Shown in pieces: positions 1 to 9,295 of a stretch of DNA of 64,000 bases. The DNA lies in contig NZ_CP115446.1 of NCBI RefSeq assembly GCF_027912455.1, positions 1,015,501 through 1,079,500 on the forward strand. Reading direction: 5' to 3'. The DNA is from Aurantiacibacter sp. MUD61 (GTDB lineage Bacteria; Pseudomonadota; Alphaproteobacteria; Sphingomonadales; Sphingomonadaceae). Position numbers and translations under genes: made by a program. Numbering within the stretch: the stretch's first letter is position 1; each line of letters starts with the position of its first letter. The notes below the pieces were generated by a model, which was given only the letters and a program-made list of their open reading frames with translations, had not been told where the DNA came from and searched no databases.

Positions 1-1574
1 TCAAGCGGGCACTCCTTTCAGTGTCCGACAAGACCGGTATTGTCGAACTCGCCGGACGGCTGGCCAAGGCGGGTGTCGAACTGGTTTCAACCGGCGGCAC
101 GGCGCGCGCTCTTCGCGATGCCGGGCTGGACGTACGCGATGTGTCCGATCTGACAGGCTTTCCCGAAATGATGGATGGCCGCGTCAAGACGCTGCATCCC
201 ATGGTGCATGGCGGCCTGCTCGCCGTGCGGGACGATCCCGATCATGCCGCAGCGATGGAAGCACACGATATCGGCGCGATCGATCTTGTGATCGTCAATC
301 TCTATCCCTTCGTGAATACGGTGATGAGCGGCGCCGATCGCGATACGATCATCGAGAATATAGATATCGGCGGGCCGAGCATGGTGCGCTCTTCCGCGAA
401 GAATCACGCCTATGTCACCATCGTCACCGATCCTTCGGACTATTCCGAACTCTATGACGAGCTGGCCGAGCACAATGGCGCGACGACGCTCGCTTTCCGC
501 AAGCGCATGGCAGCAAAGGCCTTCGCTGCCACCGCAGCTTACGATTCGGCAATCAGCAGCTGGTTCGCTTTCGCCGATCAGGGCGCGCAATTCCCCGAGG
601 CGCTGACGGTGGCGACCAATCTTGGCAACACGCTGCGCTATGGCGAGAACCCGCACCAGCAGGCTGCGCTTTATCTTCCGGCTGGCCCGGCAAGTCCCGG
701 CGTGCCGCAGGCTCAGCAGGTGCAGGGCAAGGAACTCAGCTACAACAATCTGAATGATGCCGATGCGGCACTGGGCCTCGTCGCCGAGTTTCCGGCAGAC
801 AAGCCCGCGATTGTCATCGTGAAGCACGCCAACCCGTGCGGCGTCGCCGTGGCGGATACTCTGCTCGAAGCGTGGCAGCGCGCCCTGGCGTGCGACAGCG
901 TTTCGGCCTTTGGCGGTATCGTCGCCAGCAACGTCCCGCTTGACGGGCCGACAGCTGAAGCGATCACCCAGATCTTCACCGAAGTCGTCATTGCGCCCGG
1001 CGCAGACGATGCAGCGCGCGAGGCTTTTGCGAAGAAAAAGAACCTGCGACTACTGATGTTGGACGAGCTTCCCGATCCGGCGCGCCCGGGTCTCGAAATG
1101 AAAAGTATTGCGGGCGGCATGCTGTTCCAGTCGCGCGACAATGGCGTGGTGGGCGAAAGCGACCTCAAGGTCGTCACCAAACGCGCACCTACTGATCAGG
1201 AAATTGCCGACGCTCTGTTTGCCTGGAAAGTCGCCAAGCATGTCAAATCCAACGCGATCGTCTACGCCAAGGATGGCGTGACGGCGGGCATCGGTGCCGG
1301 CCAGATGAACCGCCGCGATTCCTCGCGCATTGCCGCTGTCAGGGCGCGCGAAGCAGCAGAGGCAGCTGGTTGGGACGAGCCGCACACCAAGGGCAGCGCG
1401 GTCGCATCCGATGCTTTCTTCCCCTTCGCCGACGGCTTGCTGAGCGCGGTCGAAGCCGGGGCGACAATGGTCATCCAGCCGGGCGGCTCCATGCGCGATG
1501 AAGAAGTGATCGCGGCTGCGGACGAAGCGGGCATCGCGATGGTCTTCACCGGGATGCGGCACTTCAAACACTAA
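1..1574 (+). CDS. purH: Bifunctional AICAR transformylase / IMP cyclohydrolase (5' end cut by window)
   Basis: Catalyses the last two steps of purine synthesis: formylation of AICAR and ring closure to IMP, in the cytosol. The N-terminal MGS-like cyclohydrolase domain begins [12 protein letters not shown] and carries the STGGTA phosphate-binding stretch. The transformylase half contains the K-H-x-N-P-C-G signature (codons near 820-845). The reading frame is open to the left edge (AAG at base 3 encodes the K of [10 protein letters not shown]), so the GTG at 21 is not the start; only about two residues are missing. 523 residues are visible, the normal family length. No clear terminator follows. 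Confidence 0.97.
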   Translation, partial: KRALLSVSDKTGIVELAGRLAKAGVELVSTGGTARALRDAGLDVRDVSDLTGFPEMMDGRVKTLHPMVHGGLLAVRDDPDHAAAMEAHDIGAIDLVIVNLYPFVNTVMSGADRDTIIENIDIGGPSMVRSSAKNHAYVTIVTDPSDYSELYDELAEHNGATTLAFRKRMAAKAFAATAAYDSAISSWFAFADQGAQFPEALTVATNLGNTLRYGENPHQQAALYLPAGPASPGVPQAQQVQGKELSYNNLNDADAALGLVAEFPADKPAIVIVKHANPCGVAVADTLLEAWQRALACDSVSAFGGIVASNVPLDGPTAEAITQIFTEVVIAPGADDAAREAFAKKKNLRLLMLDELPDPARPGLEMKSIAGGMLFQSRDNGVVGESDLKVVTKRAPTDQEIADALFAWKVAKHVKSNAIVYAKDGVTAGIGAGQMNRRDSSRIAAVRAREAAEAAGWDEPHTKGSAVASDAFFPFADGLLSAVEAGATMVIQPGGSMRDEEVIAAADEAGIAMVFTGMRHFKH

Positions 1575-1828
1575 ACATCCGCCACATTAGCGGCAATTTA
1601 ACCATGTGCGGCGACAAGCGGCAGATGAACAATTGGCAACGTGCGAATTCAGTCGGTCGTCAGTAACCACCGGCTAAACCGTAGCGAACACTGCCAATAA
1701 CACTTGCCGCCGGACTACATTACAATGTCTCTCTTTTCTTCTGATCTGTATCGCTCATTTTTCCTGGGTTTTGGAGTAACCGCTGTCCTGCTGGCAGCGA
1801 ATATCCTTCCGAACTCAGGAGGAGCTTG

Positions 1829-2506
1829 ATGCAAGCCAAACCATTTTTCGCCGCTCTCGCGCTGGGCCTCAGCGCCTGCGCACTGCCCGCCACCAGCGCT
1901 TCTGCCGAAGAGGTGTTCGACGCGCCTGTGGCAGCACGCCAGGCCAATGAAAGCGGGTTGCAGACCGCCGTTTTTGCAGGCGGATGCTTCTGGGGCATCG
2001 AAGCGATCTTCAGCCATACGCGCGGTGTGACCAGCGCAGTGGCCGGCTATCACGGCGGCACGGCTGAAAACGCCAATTACGGGAGCGTCACCAGCGGCTA
2101 TACCCGCCATGCGGAAAGCGTGCGGGTGACATATGATCCGTCGGTCGTGCGCTATGACCAACTTCTCCAGATCCTGTTCTCGGTGGGTGCGGACCCGACC
2201 CTGCTCAACCGGCAGGGCCCCGATCGCGGCACGCATTACCGCACTGCCATCGTCCCGATGAGCGGGGAACAGCGCGCTGTTGCGCAGGCCTATTTGCGCC
2301 AGATGGAGCGTTCAGGCGTGTGGGATGATCCCATCGTCGCGCGGATCGAGAATTATCGTCGGTTCTACGAGGCTGAGGAATATCATCAGGACTATTTGCT
2401 GCGGAATCCTAACAGCGGCTACATCCGCCGGTGGGACATGCCCAAGGTGCGGGCGCTGCAGGCCAATTTCCCGCAGCTATTCCGTTCACGCTTCCGCACC
2501 GGCTGA
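1829..2506 (+). CDS. msrA: Exported peptide-methionine (S)-S-oxide reductase MsrA
   Basis: Reduces the S epimer of methionine sulfoxide in oxidised proteins. The catalytic GCFWG motif follows AVFAG near residue 55, with YHGG and YHQDYL motifs of the family downstream. ATG 1829 is preferred over the TTG just before it because AGGAGG lies six bases upstream. The N-terminus is hydrophobic with an L-S-A-C lipobox, then an A-S-A cleavage-like site, so the protein is exported as a lipoprotein or soluble periplasmic enzyme (225 residues). An exported MsrB is encoded separately at 27674-28174, giving a likely envelope repair pair. Confidence 0.93.
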   Translation: MQAKPFFAALALGLSACALPATSASAEEVFDAPVAARQANESGLQTAVFAGGCFWGIEAIFSHTRGVTSAVAGYHGGTAENANYGSVTSGYTRHAESVRVTYDPSVVRYDQLLQILFSVGADPTLLNRQGPDRGTHYRTAIVPMSGEQRAVAQAYLRQMERSGVWDDPIVARIENYRRFYEAEEYHQDYLLRNPNSGYIRRWDMPKVRALQANFPQLFRSRFRTG

Positions 2507-2541
2507 TTGCTGTTTGACGCGCCAGCACCTATGTAGGGCGC

Positions 2542-3015
2542 ATGGCAACACAGCATAAGCACCACGACCATTCAGAGCACTCTGGCGACCAGCTCGTCGA
2601 AGAGGCAGCCGAAGTCCTGCGCGAAGCGGGCGAGCAATGGACGGCCATGCGCGAGGACGTGTTCCGCGTGCTGGCAGAAAAGGCCCGTCCCGCGAGCGCC
2701 TACGATATCGCCGAAGATGTGGGCAAAGTGCGCGGCAAGCGCGTCGCGGCCAATAGCGTATATCGCATCCTCGACCTGTTCGTGCGCACCAATCTCGCCA
2801 ACCGGATCGAGAGCGCGAATGCCTATCTTGTCAACACGCACCCGGGCTGCCGCCATGACTGCATCTTCCTGATTTGCGACGATTGCGGGCAGGCCGAGCA
2901 TTTCGATGACGACAAGCTAACCAATGCCCTGCGCGATGCGGGCAAGGCGCATGGCTATACGAATGTCCGCCCGGTGGTGGAATTGCGCGGTCTGTGCAGC
3001 GACTGCGCGAGCTAG
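2542..3015 (+). CDS. Fur-family metalloregulator, Zur-like
   Basis: Probable zinc- or iron-responsive repressor of 157 residues. After a His-rich N-terminus (several H in residues 5-14) comes a winged helix around residues 30-95, with an A-x-S-V-Y-R-x-L-D-L recognition region typical of the family. The C-terminal half has two C-x-x-C pairs (CDDC and CSDC) forming the structural zinc site, and a histidine-rich HPGCRHD segment for metal sensing. The His-rich start and lack of a long C-terminal His tail fit Zur more than Fur, but the regulated metal is inferred only. It stands between msrA and dxs on the same strand. Confidence 0.85.
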   Translation: MATQHKHHDHSEHSGDQLVEEAAEVLREAGEQWTAMREDVFRVLAEKARPASAYDIAEDVGKVRGKRVAANSVYRILDLFVRTNLANRIESANAYLVNTHPGCRHDCIFLICDDCGQAEHFDDDKLTNALRDAGKAHGYTNVRPVVELRGLCSDCAS

Positions 3016-3090
3016 GCTGCGCCAGAACGTGCAGAATTGTCGATAAACCGTTCATCGACAGGCCAGAAAATGCGGTGTAGAGCATAGCCT

Positions 3091-5028
3091 ATGACTGCAT
3101 CACGCCCTGATACGCCGTTGCTCGATACGGTTGATACGCCCGAAGATCTCCGCAAGCTGAAACCGGAGCAATTGCGCCAGCTTTCCGATGAATTGCGCAA
3201 TGAAATGATCGACGCCGTCGGCTCCACCGGCGGCCACCTCGGCTCCGGCCTCGGCGTTGTCGAACTGACCGTGGCGATCCATTACATCTTCAATACGCCC
3301 GATGACCGGCTGATCTGGGATGTCGGCCACCAGGCCTATCCGCACAAGATCCTGACCGGTCGCCGTGACCGCATCCGTACGCTGCGTCAGGGCGGTGGCC
3401 TTAGCGGCTTCACCAAGCGCAGCGAGAGCGAATACGATCCCTTCGGCGCAGCGCACTCCTCGACGTCGATTTCCGCAGGCCTCGGTTTTGCTGTCGCCAA
3501 CAAGCTGAATGACAAGCCGGGCAAGGCGATTGCGGTAATCGGCGATGGCGCGATGAGCGCCGGCATGGCCTATGAAGCAATGAACAATGCCGAACAGGCG
3601 GGCAATCGCCTGATCGTGATCCTCAATGACAATGACATGTCGATCGCGCCGCCCGTGGGCGGTCTCTCCGCCTATCTGGCGCGCATGGTGTCATCGAGCG
3701 AATATCTCGGCCTGCGCAACCTCGCCTCGAAAGTCGCCAACAAGATCAGCCGCCGCGTGCATTCGGCAGTCGGCAAGGCAGAAGAATACACCCGCGGCAT
3801 GGTGACCGGCGGGACGCTGTTCGAAGAATTGGGCTTCTATTACGTCGGCCCGATCGACGGGCACAATCTCGATCACCTGATCCCGGTGCTGGAGAATGTC
3901 CGCGATAGCGAGCAGGGCCCGATCCTCGTCCATGTCGTGACGACCAAGGGCAAAGGCTACGATCCGGCTGAAAACAGCGCCGACAAATATCACGGCGTGC
4001 CCAAATTCGACGTGGTAACCGGCGAAAAGAAGAAGAGCGCGGCGGGCGCACCTGCCTACCAGAATGTCTTCGGTGAAACGCTGGCGAAGCTGGCGGAAAC
4101 CGACAAGCGCATCTGCGCCATCACCGCCGCCATGCCGAGCGGTACGGGCGTCGACAAGTTTGCCGAAGCCCACCCCGATCGCAGTTTCGATGTCGGTATT
4201 GCCGAGCAGCACGGCGTGACTTTCGCCGCTGGCCTCGCGGCGCAGGGTATGCGGCCTTTCGCGGCGATTTACTCGACCTTCCTCCAGCGCGCCTATGACC
4301 AGGTGGTGCACGATGTGGCGATCCAGAACCTGCCGGTTCGCTTTGCCATCGACCGCGCCGGCCTTGTCGGTGCCGATGGCGCGACGCATGCTGGCTCATT
4401 CGACGTTACCTATCTCGCCAGCCTGCCCAATTTCGTCGTCATGGCGGCGGCGGATGAGGCGGAGCTTGCGCATATGACCTACACCGCTGTCGAGCATGAC
4501 AGCGGCCCGATCGCTTTCCGTTACCCGCGCGGCAACGGCGTGGGCGTTGAAATGCCGACCGACCTCAAGAAGCTTGAAATCGGTAAGGGCCGGATCGTCA
4601 AAGGCGATGCGGATAAGGGCGGCAAAGTCGCCATTCTCTCGCTCGGTGCGCGTCTCGAAGAAGCGAAGAAAGCAGCGGCAGAGCTGGAAGCCAAGGGCCT
4701 AACCACGACCATCGCCGACATGCGCTTTGCAAAGCCGCTCGACGAAGAATTGATCCGCAAGCTCGCTGCCACGCACGATGTGCTGGTGACGGTAGAGGAA
4801 GCGGCAATCGGCGGCCTTGGCGCGCATGTGCTGACAATGGCGAGCGATGAGGGGCTGACCGATGGCGGCCTGAAAATCCGCACGATGCGCCTCCCTGACG
4901 TGTTCCTCGATCACGATGATCCGGCGAAGCAATATGACGAAGCGCGCCTCAACGCGCCGCATATCGTCGAGACGGTGCTGAACGCCCTGCGGCACAATTC
5001 AGCAGGTGTGGAAGAGGCGCGGGCCTGA
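3091..5028 (+). CDS. dxs: 1-deoxy-D-xylulose-5-phosphate synthase
   Basis: Condenses pyruvate and glyceraldehyde 3-phosphate to DXP, the first step of the MEP isoprenoid route, using thiamine diphosphate. At 645 residues it has the family length. Visible motifs are the substrate-binding [11 protein letters not shown] near residue 46, [12 protein letters not shown] near 85, the ThDP/Mg motif GDGAMSAGM near 151, and [15 protein letters not shown] in the pyrimidine-binding domain. In this group the product feeds quinones and carotenoids. It stands alone or is read through into the hydrolase that starts 26 bases later. Confidence 0.97.
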   Translation: MTASRPDTPLLDTVDTPEDLRKLKPEQLRQLSDELRNEMIDAVGSTGGHLGSGLGVVELTVAIHYIFNTPDDRLIWDVGHQAYPHKILTGRRDRIRTLRQGGGLSGFTKRSESEYDPFGAAHSSTSISAGLGFAVANKLNDKPGKAIAVIGDGAMSAGMAYEAMNNAEQAGNRLIVILNDNDMSIAPPVGGLSAYLARMVSSSEYLGLRNLASKVANKISRRVHSAVGKAEEYTRGMVTGGTLFEELGFYYVGPIDGHNLDHLIPVLENVRDSEQGPILVHVVTTKGKGYDPAENSADKYHGVPKFDVVTGEKKKSAAGAPAYQNVFGETLAKLAETDKRICAITAAMPSGTGVDKFAEAHPDRSFDVGIAEQHGVTFAAGLAAQGMRPFAAIYSTFLQRAYDQVVHDVAIQNLPVRFAIDRAGLVGADGATHAGSFDVTYLASLPNFVVMAAADEAELAHMTYTAVEHDSGPIAFRYPRGNGVGVEMPTDLKKLEIGKGRIVKGDADKGGKVAILSLGARLEEAKKAAAELEAKGLTTTIADMRFAKPLDEELIRKLAATHDVLVTVEEAAIGGLGAHVLTMASDEGLTDGGLKIRTMRLPDVFLDHDDPAKQYDEARLNAPHIVETVLNALRHNSAGVEEARA

Positions 5029-5054
5029 GCCAGCGATTGCGAAGGGGGCTGAGG

Positions 5055-5849
5055 ATGGTTGCTTACGTCGTCCTGCTCCTTGTCATGATCTATGGCGCGC
5101 TCATCGCGCTCGTCTACCTGAACCAGCATCGGCTGATTTACGCTCCACCCGTAACGCGCAACGATGTGCCTGCAGGGTTCGAGCGGGTGAGCTACACAAC
5201 GCCTGACCGGCTGGAGCTGACCTCCGGCTACCGGCCGGCGCGCGAAGGCATGCCGACTATGTTGTTCTTCCACGGCAATGCCTCCAGTTGGCAGGCTTCC
5301 GCCATGGTGACCGATCAGCTTGCTGCGCAGGGATACGGCGTGCTCGCAGCGGAATATCGCGGTTATTCGGGCAATCCCGGCACGCCGTCGGAAGATGGCC
5401 TTTATCAAGACGCGCGGGGCGCTTGGCAGTATCTGCGCGAGGATCAGGGCCTTGCCGAGAGCGATATCGTGCTTGTGGGCAATTCCATCGGTTCGGGGGT
5501 CGCGGTGCAGCTTGCGACCGAAGTCCGCGCGCGGGCGCTCGTGCTGATCTCACCGTTCGACAGCCTTGAAGAAACCGCTTCGCGCAAGCTGCGCTGGTTG
5601 CCGGTGCGCATGCTTCTGACCGATCGCTACGCCAATGACGAGAAACTGCCCGAAATCGGCGAACCGATCCTGATCCTACACGGCGAAGCGGATTCGCTGA
5701 TCGCGCTGGAGCAGGCGCAATCGCTAGCTTCGGTGCGCGATGATACGGTGATCGAGACCTATCCCGGTTGGGGGCACGACCTTGTAGTGCATGAGCCGGT
5801 GCAGGAGCGGATTGCGCAGTTCCTCAGCACCGCCGACGATCAGACGTAG
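5055..5849 (+). CDS. Membrane-anchored alpha/beta hydrolase (Bem46/YfhR-like)
   Basis: A serine hydrolase of unknown substrate. One N-terminal hydrophobic helix (VVLLLVMIYGALIALVYL) anchors it to the membrane. The core has FFHGNASSW (oxyanion strand), the nucleophile elbow G-N-S-I-G, an acid in LHGEADSLI and the histidine in GWGHDLV. I chose ATG 5055, preceded by AGGGGG about seven bases upstream; TTG 5037 in the same frame would add six residues. The end overlaps the convergent NnrU gene by ten bases. Confidence 0.85.
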   Translation: MVAYVVLLLVMIYGALIALVYLNQHRLIYAPPVTRNDVPAGFERVSYTTPDRLELTSGYRPAREGMPTMLFFHGNASSWQASAMVTDQLAAQGYGVLAAEYRGYSGNPGTPSEDGLYQDARGAWQYLREDQGLAESDIVLVGNSIGSGVAVQLATEVRARALVLISPFDSLEETASRKLRWLPVRMLLTDRYANDEKLPEIGEPILILHGEADSLIALEQAQSLASVRDDTVIETYPGWGHDLVVHEPVQERIAQFLSTADDQT

Positions 5850-6514
5850 CGCCAGATCCCCGCTGGCACATTGCCGATATGGATATGCGCATAAGTCGCG
5901 GCGAGCCATGCGGTGGTGCCGAGCAGCCAGAGTTTCCAGCCTGCTTTCGGCAACGCGCTCCATTTGGGCCAGTAGCTGGTCTTGCTTTCCCATTCGGCCC
6001 ATGCCTCGCCCATCAGCGCTTCCTTCTTGCGATCCTGCAGCCGCGCACCGACGAGGGCGAGTATCAGGATCGCGAGCGCGACGACATTGGTGCGCCAGCT
6101 CCACCACATCACGATGTGTGAGACCGCCCAGAGCGCGATGCCCCACATCATCGGATGGCGCGTCACGAGTAAAGCGCCCGCAGGCTCCTTGCGGGCCGCC
6201 TTCTCCGCGCCGGGAGCGGGCAAGGCCGGATTGGCTATGAAGCTTCCGAGCAGCAGCACCATGGCGGGCAGGGTCAGCACAGTCGCGATGACCCATCCCA
6301 CATCGCCGCTGCCACCGAGAGATCCGCTCTGCACTTCGCCAAAGACATGCGCCATCCAGGCAATCGCGGCAAAGGCCACGATCGAGTAGATGATGGTGAA
6401 GCCGAGCTCTCCCACTATCCGCACAATTGGCGCGCGCAAGGGATGCGAGAGCGCGAAATGCGTGCCGACGAAAGTGACGCTCGCGGCAATCAGCGATGTG
6501 AGTGCCGGATCCAT
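5840..6514 (-). CDS. NnrU-family integral membrane protein
   Basis: A 224-residue polytopic membrane protein with about five to six hydrophobic helices. Family traits are HFALSHP in the N-terminal region and LVTRHPMMWG near residue 117, followed by W-rich helices. NnrU proteins were first linked to nitrite and nitric oxide metabolism and also resemble isoprenylcysteine methyltransferase-type membrane folds; the biochemical role here is unknown. No denitrification genes lie nearby, so a nitrogen-oxide role is not supported by context. Confidence 0.8.
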   Translation of the reverse strand: MDPALTSLIAASVTFVGTHFALSHPLRAPIVRIVGELGFTIIYSIVAFAAIAWMAHVFGEVQSGSLGGSGDVGWVIATVLTLPAMVLLLGSFIANPALPAPGAEKAARKEPAGALLVTRHPMMWGIALWAVSHIVMWWSWRTNVVALAILILALVGARLQDRKKEALMGEAWAEWESKTSYWPKWSALPKAGWKLWLLGTTAWLAATYAHIHIGNVPAGIWRYV

Positions 6515-6517
6515 CCT

Positions 6518-7888
6518 CTAGCGCCGATAGGCTGGCGGAAGCTGGCTTTCGTCCAGCGTACGATAGCGTTCGCGCAGCCGTGTCTGGTGGTTTTCCAGCG
6601 GCTGTTCAACGCCATCGATCCACACGCGGATCGGGGCAGAGCTCACTTCCAGCGGATCGCCATCCCACAGCACCAGATCGCCATGCGCACCATTTCGCAG
6701 CACGCCTTCATTGGCATGGCCGGCAATGCGCGCAGGCACCGATGTGATCGCGGCAAACGCCTCACCCCAGGTCAGCCCCGTATGTCCCGGCACATTGTTG
6801 ATGCTGACCAGATTGCCCGCCATTTGCGGCAGATTGCGCGGGTGCTCTCCGCTGCTGTCATATTGCGCGATGGCGACGGTGACACCGGCATCGACCAAGC
6901 GGCCGACATTGCTCTGCGTGGCTGCAAGCTGTTCGAAGCTGGCGGGCAAGTCGCGCAGGGCAGCTGCGATCACCGGAATGCCCGACGCGGCGATCTGGTC
7001 TGCGACCATCCAGCCTTCTGTCGCGCCCACGATCACCATGTCGAGCGAGGGGAATTCCTCGCGCAGGGCAATCGCTGCGAGAATATCGCTCGCGCGTTCG
7101 ACGCGGATATAGAGCTGCTGTTCACCGCGCAGGGCAGGCACCAGTGCGGCGGCATCGAAGCGGGAAAGCAGGACATCGCCCTCGCGCTCTGCCCGTCCTG
7201 CCAGACGCGGATCTATCGAGAGATCGTCGCCGCTGCGAACACGGCCATTGTCCGTCACCGTGCGCAGCCGACCCACCTCGTCAAGATCGGCTGCTTCGCG
7301 AAGGGCGTTGCGCAGCAGGGCATGCGAAGAGGTTCGGCTGCCACCGGCCAGTCGCGCCCCGCGTTCCCCCATTTCCACCATCTGGAAAGCGCGCGCTTCA
7401 CGCACAGCGTCGAAATCGGCACCGAGATCGATGACCGCGCCTTGACCTGCAAAGATCGAAGAGCCTGCGCCCGGCGTAACGCTCGCGCGGGTGACGCCGC
7501 CCGCGCGGCTGTAGCTGAAATCCTGAGCCTGCGGATTGATGGCGGGCGCGACGTCAAGCGCCGCGCTGAAAGGAGAATCGTCCGCATCGATATCATTGCT
7601 CGACGAAACGGCCGCAACGTCCTCCAGTCCGATATTGGTAATCGAGGCGAAGATGCCGGGTGTCACCCATGCGCCCGTGCCATCGAGCACAGGCACGCCA
7701 GCGGGCACTTGCACGCCAGCGCCAGCAGCAATCACGCGGCCGCCGCGTACGACGACAGTGGCATTCTCGATCGGATCGCTGCCATCGCCTGTCGCAACGG
7801 TCGCGCCGGTGATGGCAATATCCTGTGCGGCGAGCGGGCTGGCGGCGAGCGCTATGGCCGAGGCGGCGAAAGTCAGGAGGCGCTTCAT
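6518..7888 (-). CDS. Secreted amidohydrolase-like protein lacking the HxH metal motif
   Basis: Encodes 456 residues with a Sec signal peptide (MKRLLTFAASAIALAASPLAAQ). It has the composite beta-sandwich of imidazolonepropionase-like amidohydrolases at both ends (GATVATGDG... and GDLVLWDGDPLE). At the strand where the family reads PGIIDxHxH, this protein reads VTPGIFASITNIGL, so both metal-binding histidines are absent. It may be a non-catalytic partner of the upstream enzyme, with which it overlaps by four bases (coupled translation). Substrate is unknown; the neighbouring peptide transporter suggests dipeptide or peptide breakdown. Confidence 0.85.
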   Translation of the reverse strand: MKRLLTFAASAIALAASPLAAQDIAITGATVATGDGSDPIENATVVVRGGRVIAAGAGVQVPAGVPVLDGTGAWVTPGIFASITNIGLEDVAAVSSSNDIDADDSPFSAALDVAPAINPQAQDFSYSRAGGVTRASVTPGAGSSIFAGQGAVIDLGADFDAVREARAFQMVEMGERGARLAGGSRTSSHALLRNALREAADLDEVGRLRTVTDNGRVRSGDDLSIDPRLAGRAEREGDVLLSRFDAAALVPALRGEQQLYIRVERASDILAAIALREEFPSLDMVIVGATEGWMVADQIAASGIPVIAAALRDLPASFEQLAATQSNVGRLVDAGVTVAIAQYDSSGEHPRNLPQMAGNLVSINNVPGHTGLTWGEAFAAITSVPARIAGHANEGVLRNGAHGDLVLWDGDPLEVSSAPIRVWIDGVEQPLENHQTRLRERYRTLDESQLPPAYRR

Positions 7889-9288
7889 TTCACATCTCCT
7901 TCACCGGGCTGGCCAAGCTCGAAATCGCTCACCGGGCGCATCAGCGGATTGTTCATATCGTACATGAGAGCGCCGTCGATCCAGACCATTTCGGGGCGGG
8001 AATAAACGGAAAGCGGATCGCCGTTCCACAAGACGATGTCGGCCATTTTGCCGGCCTCTAGGCTGCCCGTCATCTCATCGATACCCATGGCGCGCGCGGC
8101 GTTGAGAGTGATCCAACCGATCACATCGGCATCGGAAATATCGAAGCCCATGCGGATGCCGTCTGCCTGCGCCTTGGCGGCTTCCTGATTGAGGCGCTGG
8201 ATGCCATTCTCATCATCCGAGTGGATGACGACGCAGGCGCCCGCATTGTGCAATAGTGCAGCGTTTTCGGGGATCGCATCATAGGCTTCCATCTTGAAGC
8301 CATACCAGTCCGCCCAGACGGCCGCGCAGACATCGTGCTCTGCCAGAATATCGGCGATCTTGTACGCTTCGACGGCATGATGGAATGCGGATACCTGGTA
8401 TCCAAACTCATCCGCCATATCGAGGACGAGCGCCATTTCATCGGCGCGGTAGCAGTGGTTCTGGATGCCGATCTCGCCATCGAGCACACCGGCGAGCGTT
8501 TCCATGGCGAGATCGCGGCCGGGATTGTCCCGCTCCATCCACGCCTGCGCTTCCATCCATGTCTCGCGATTGACCGCGAAATTGCCCATGCGCGTAGACG
8601 GCATGCGGCCGCGGCCACCGTAGACGCGCTTCGGATTTTCACCGCAGGCCATTTTCATCGAATAGGGCGCGCCGGGAAATTTCATGCCCTGGACCGTGCG
8701 GCTGGGCACGTTCTTGAGCGTTACAGAGCGGCCACCCATGAGGTTCGCCGAACCGGGGAGGATCTGCAGCGAGGTAATCCCACCATTGGCCAGCGCGCGG
8801 CTGAAGCCCGGGTCCTGCGGCCAGACCGAGTGTTCGGCCCAGACTTCAGGCGTAGTCGGGCTGGTCGCCTCATTGCCATCGCTATGCGCTGGAACGCTGG
8901 GCGAAGGGTAATCGCCGAGGTGCGAGTGGATGTCGATAATGCCGGGAGTTACAAAACGACCGGTGCCGTCGATTTCCAGATAGCCTTCGGGAATAGCGAG
9001 ATTGGAATCGCCCACACCCACCACTTCGCCGTTCGCGAACAGCACCACGCCGTTCTCGATGCGTCCGCCAGCGCCATCGTAAATGGTCGCGCCGACCAAT
9101 GCCGTCGGCACGCCCGGATAGCGTTCATAGGTAGACGCATATGGCTCGCTCGATGCGTCGCTTGCGGCAGGCGCAGCGGTGGTTTCGGGGCCGGTGGCGC
9201 CCGATGCCGCTGCGCAGCCGGTCAGCGCCAGCGCGATTATGCTCGTGAATGCGGCGGCTGGACCGCCTTTCCAATTGTGACGGTCCAT
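7885..9288 (-). CDS. Lipoprotein amidohydrolase (imidazolonepropionase-like)
   Basis: Metal-dependent hydrolase of 467 residues, exported and lipid-anchored: the signal ends in the lipobox L-T-G-C. The metal motif is intact (TPGIIDIHSHLGDY), with further ligands in AFHHAVEAYK and VIHSDDENGIQR. It ends with the typical GKMADIVLWNGDPLS strand. It is first in a two-gene unit with the degenerate paralogue downstream, and only seven bases downstream of the POT peptide transporter gene, so the three probably form one transcript for uptake and hydrolysis of peptides or their cyclic derivatives. The exact substrate cannot be read from sequence. Confidence 0.88.
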   Translation of the reverse strand: MDRHNWKGGPAAAFTSIIALALTGCAAASGATGPETTAAPAASDASSEPYASTYERYPGVPTALVGATIYDGAGGRIENGVVLFANGEVVGVGDSNLAIPEGYLEIDGTGRFVTPGIIDIHSHLGDYPSPSVPAHSDGNEATSPTTPEVWAEHSVWPQDPGFSRALANGGITSLQILPGSANLMGGRSVTLKNVPSRTVQGMKFPGAPYSMKMACGENPKRVYGGRGRMPSTRMGNFAVNRETWMEAQAWMERDNPGRDLAMETLAGVLDGEIGIQNHCYRADEMALVLDMADEFGYQVSAFHHAVEAYKIADILAEHDVCAAVWADWYGFKMEAYDAIPENAALLHNAGACVVIHSDDENGIQRLNQEAAKAQADGIRMGFDISDADVIGWITLNAARAMGIDEMTGSLEAGKMADIVLWNGDPLSVYSRPEMVWIDGALMYDMNNPLMRPVSDFELGQPGEGDVK

Positions 9289-9295
9289 TCGCTTC

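Noticed and set aside
21..23. GTG at 21 as the purH start
   Set aside because: Upstream codons encode KRALLS, the conserved PurH N-terminus, so the start is outside the window.
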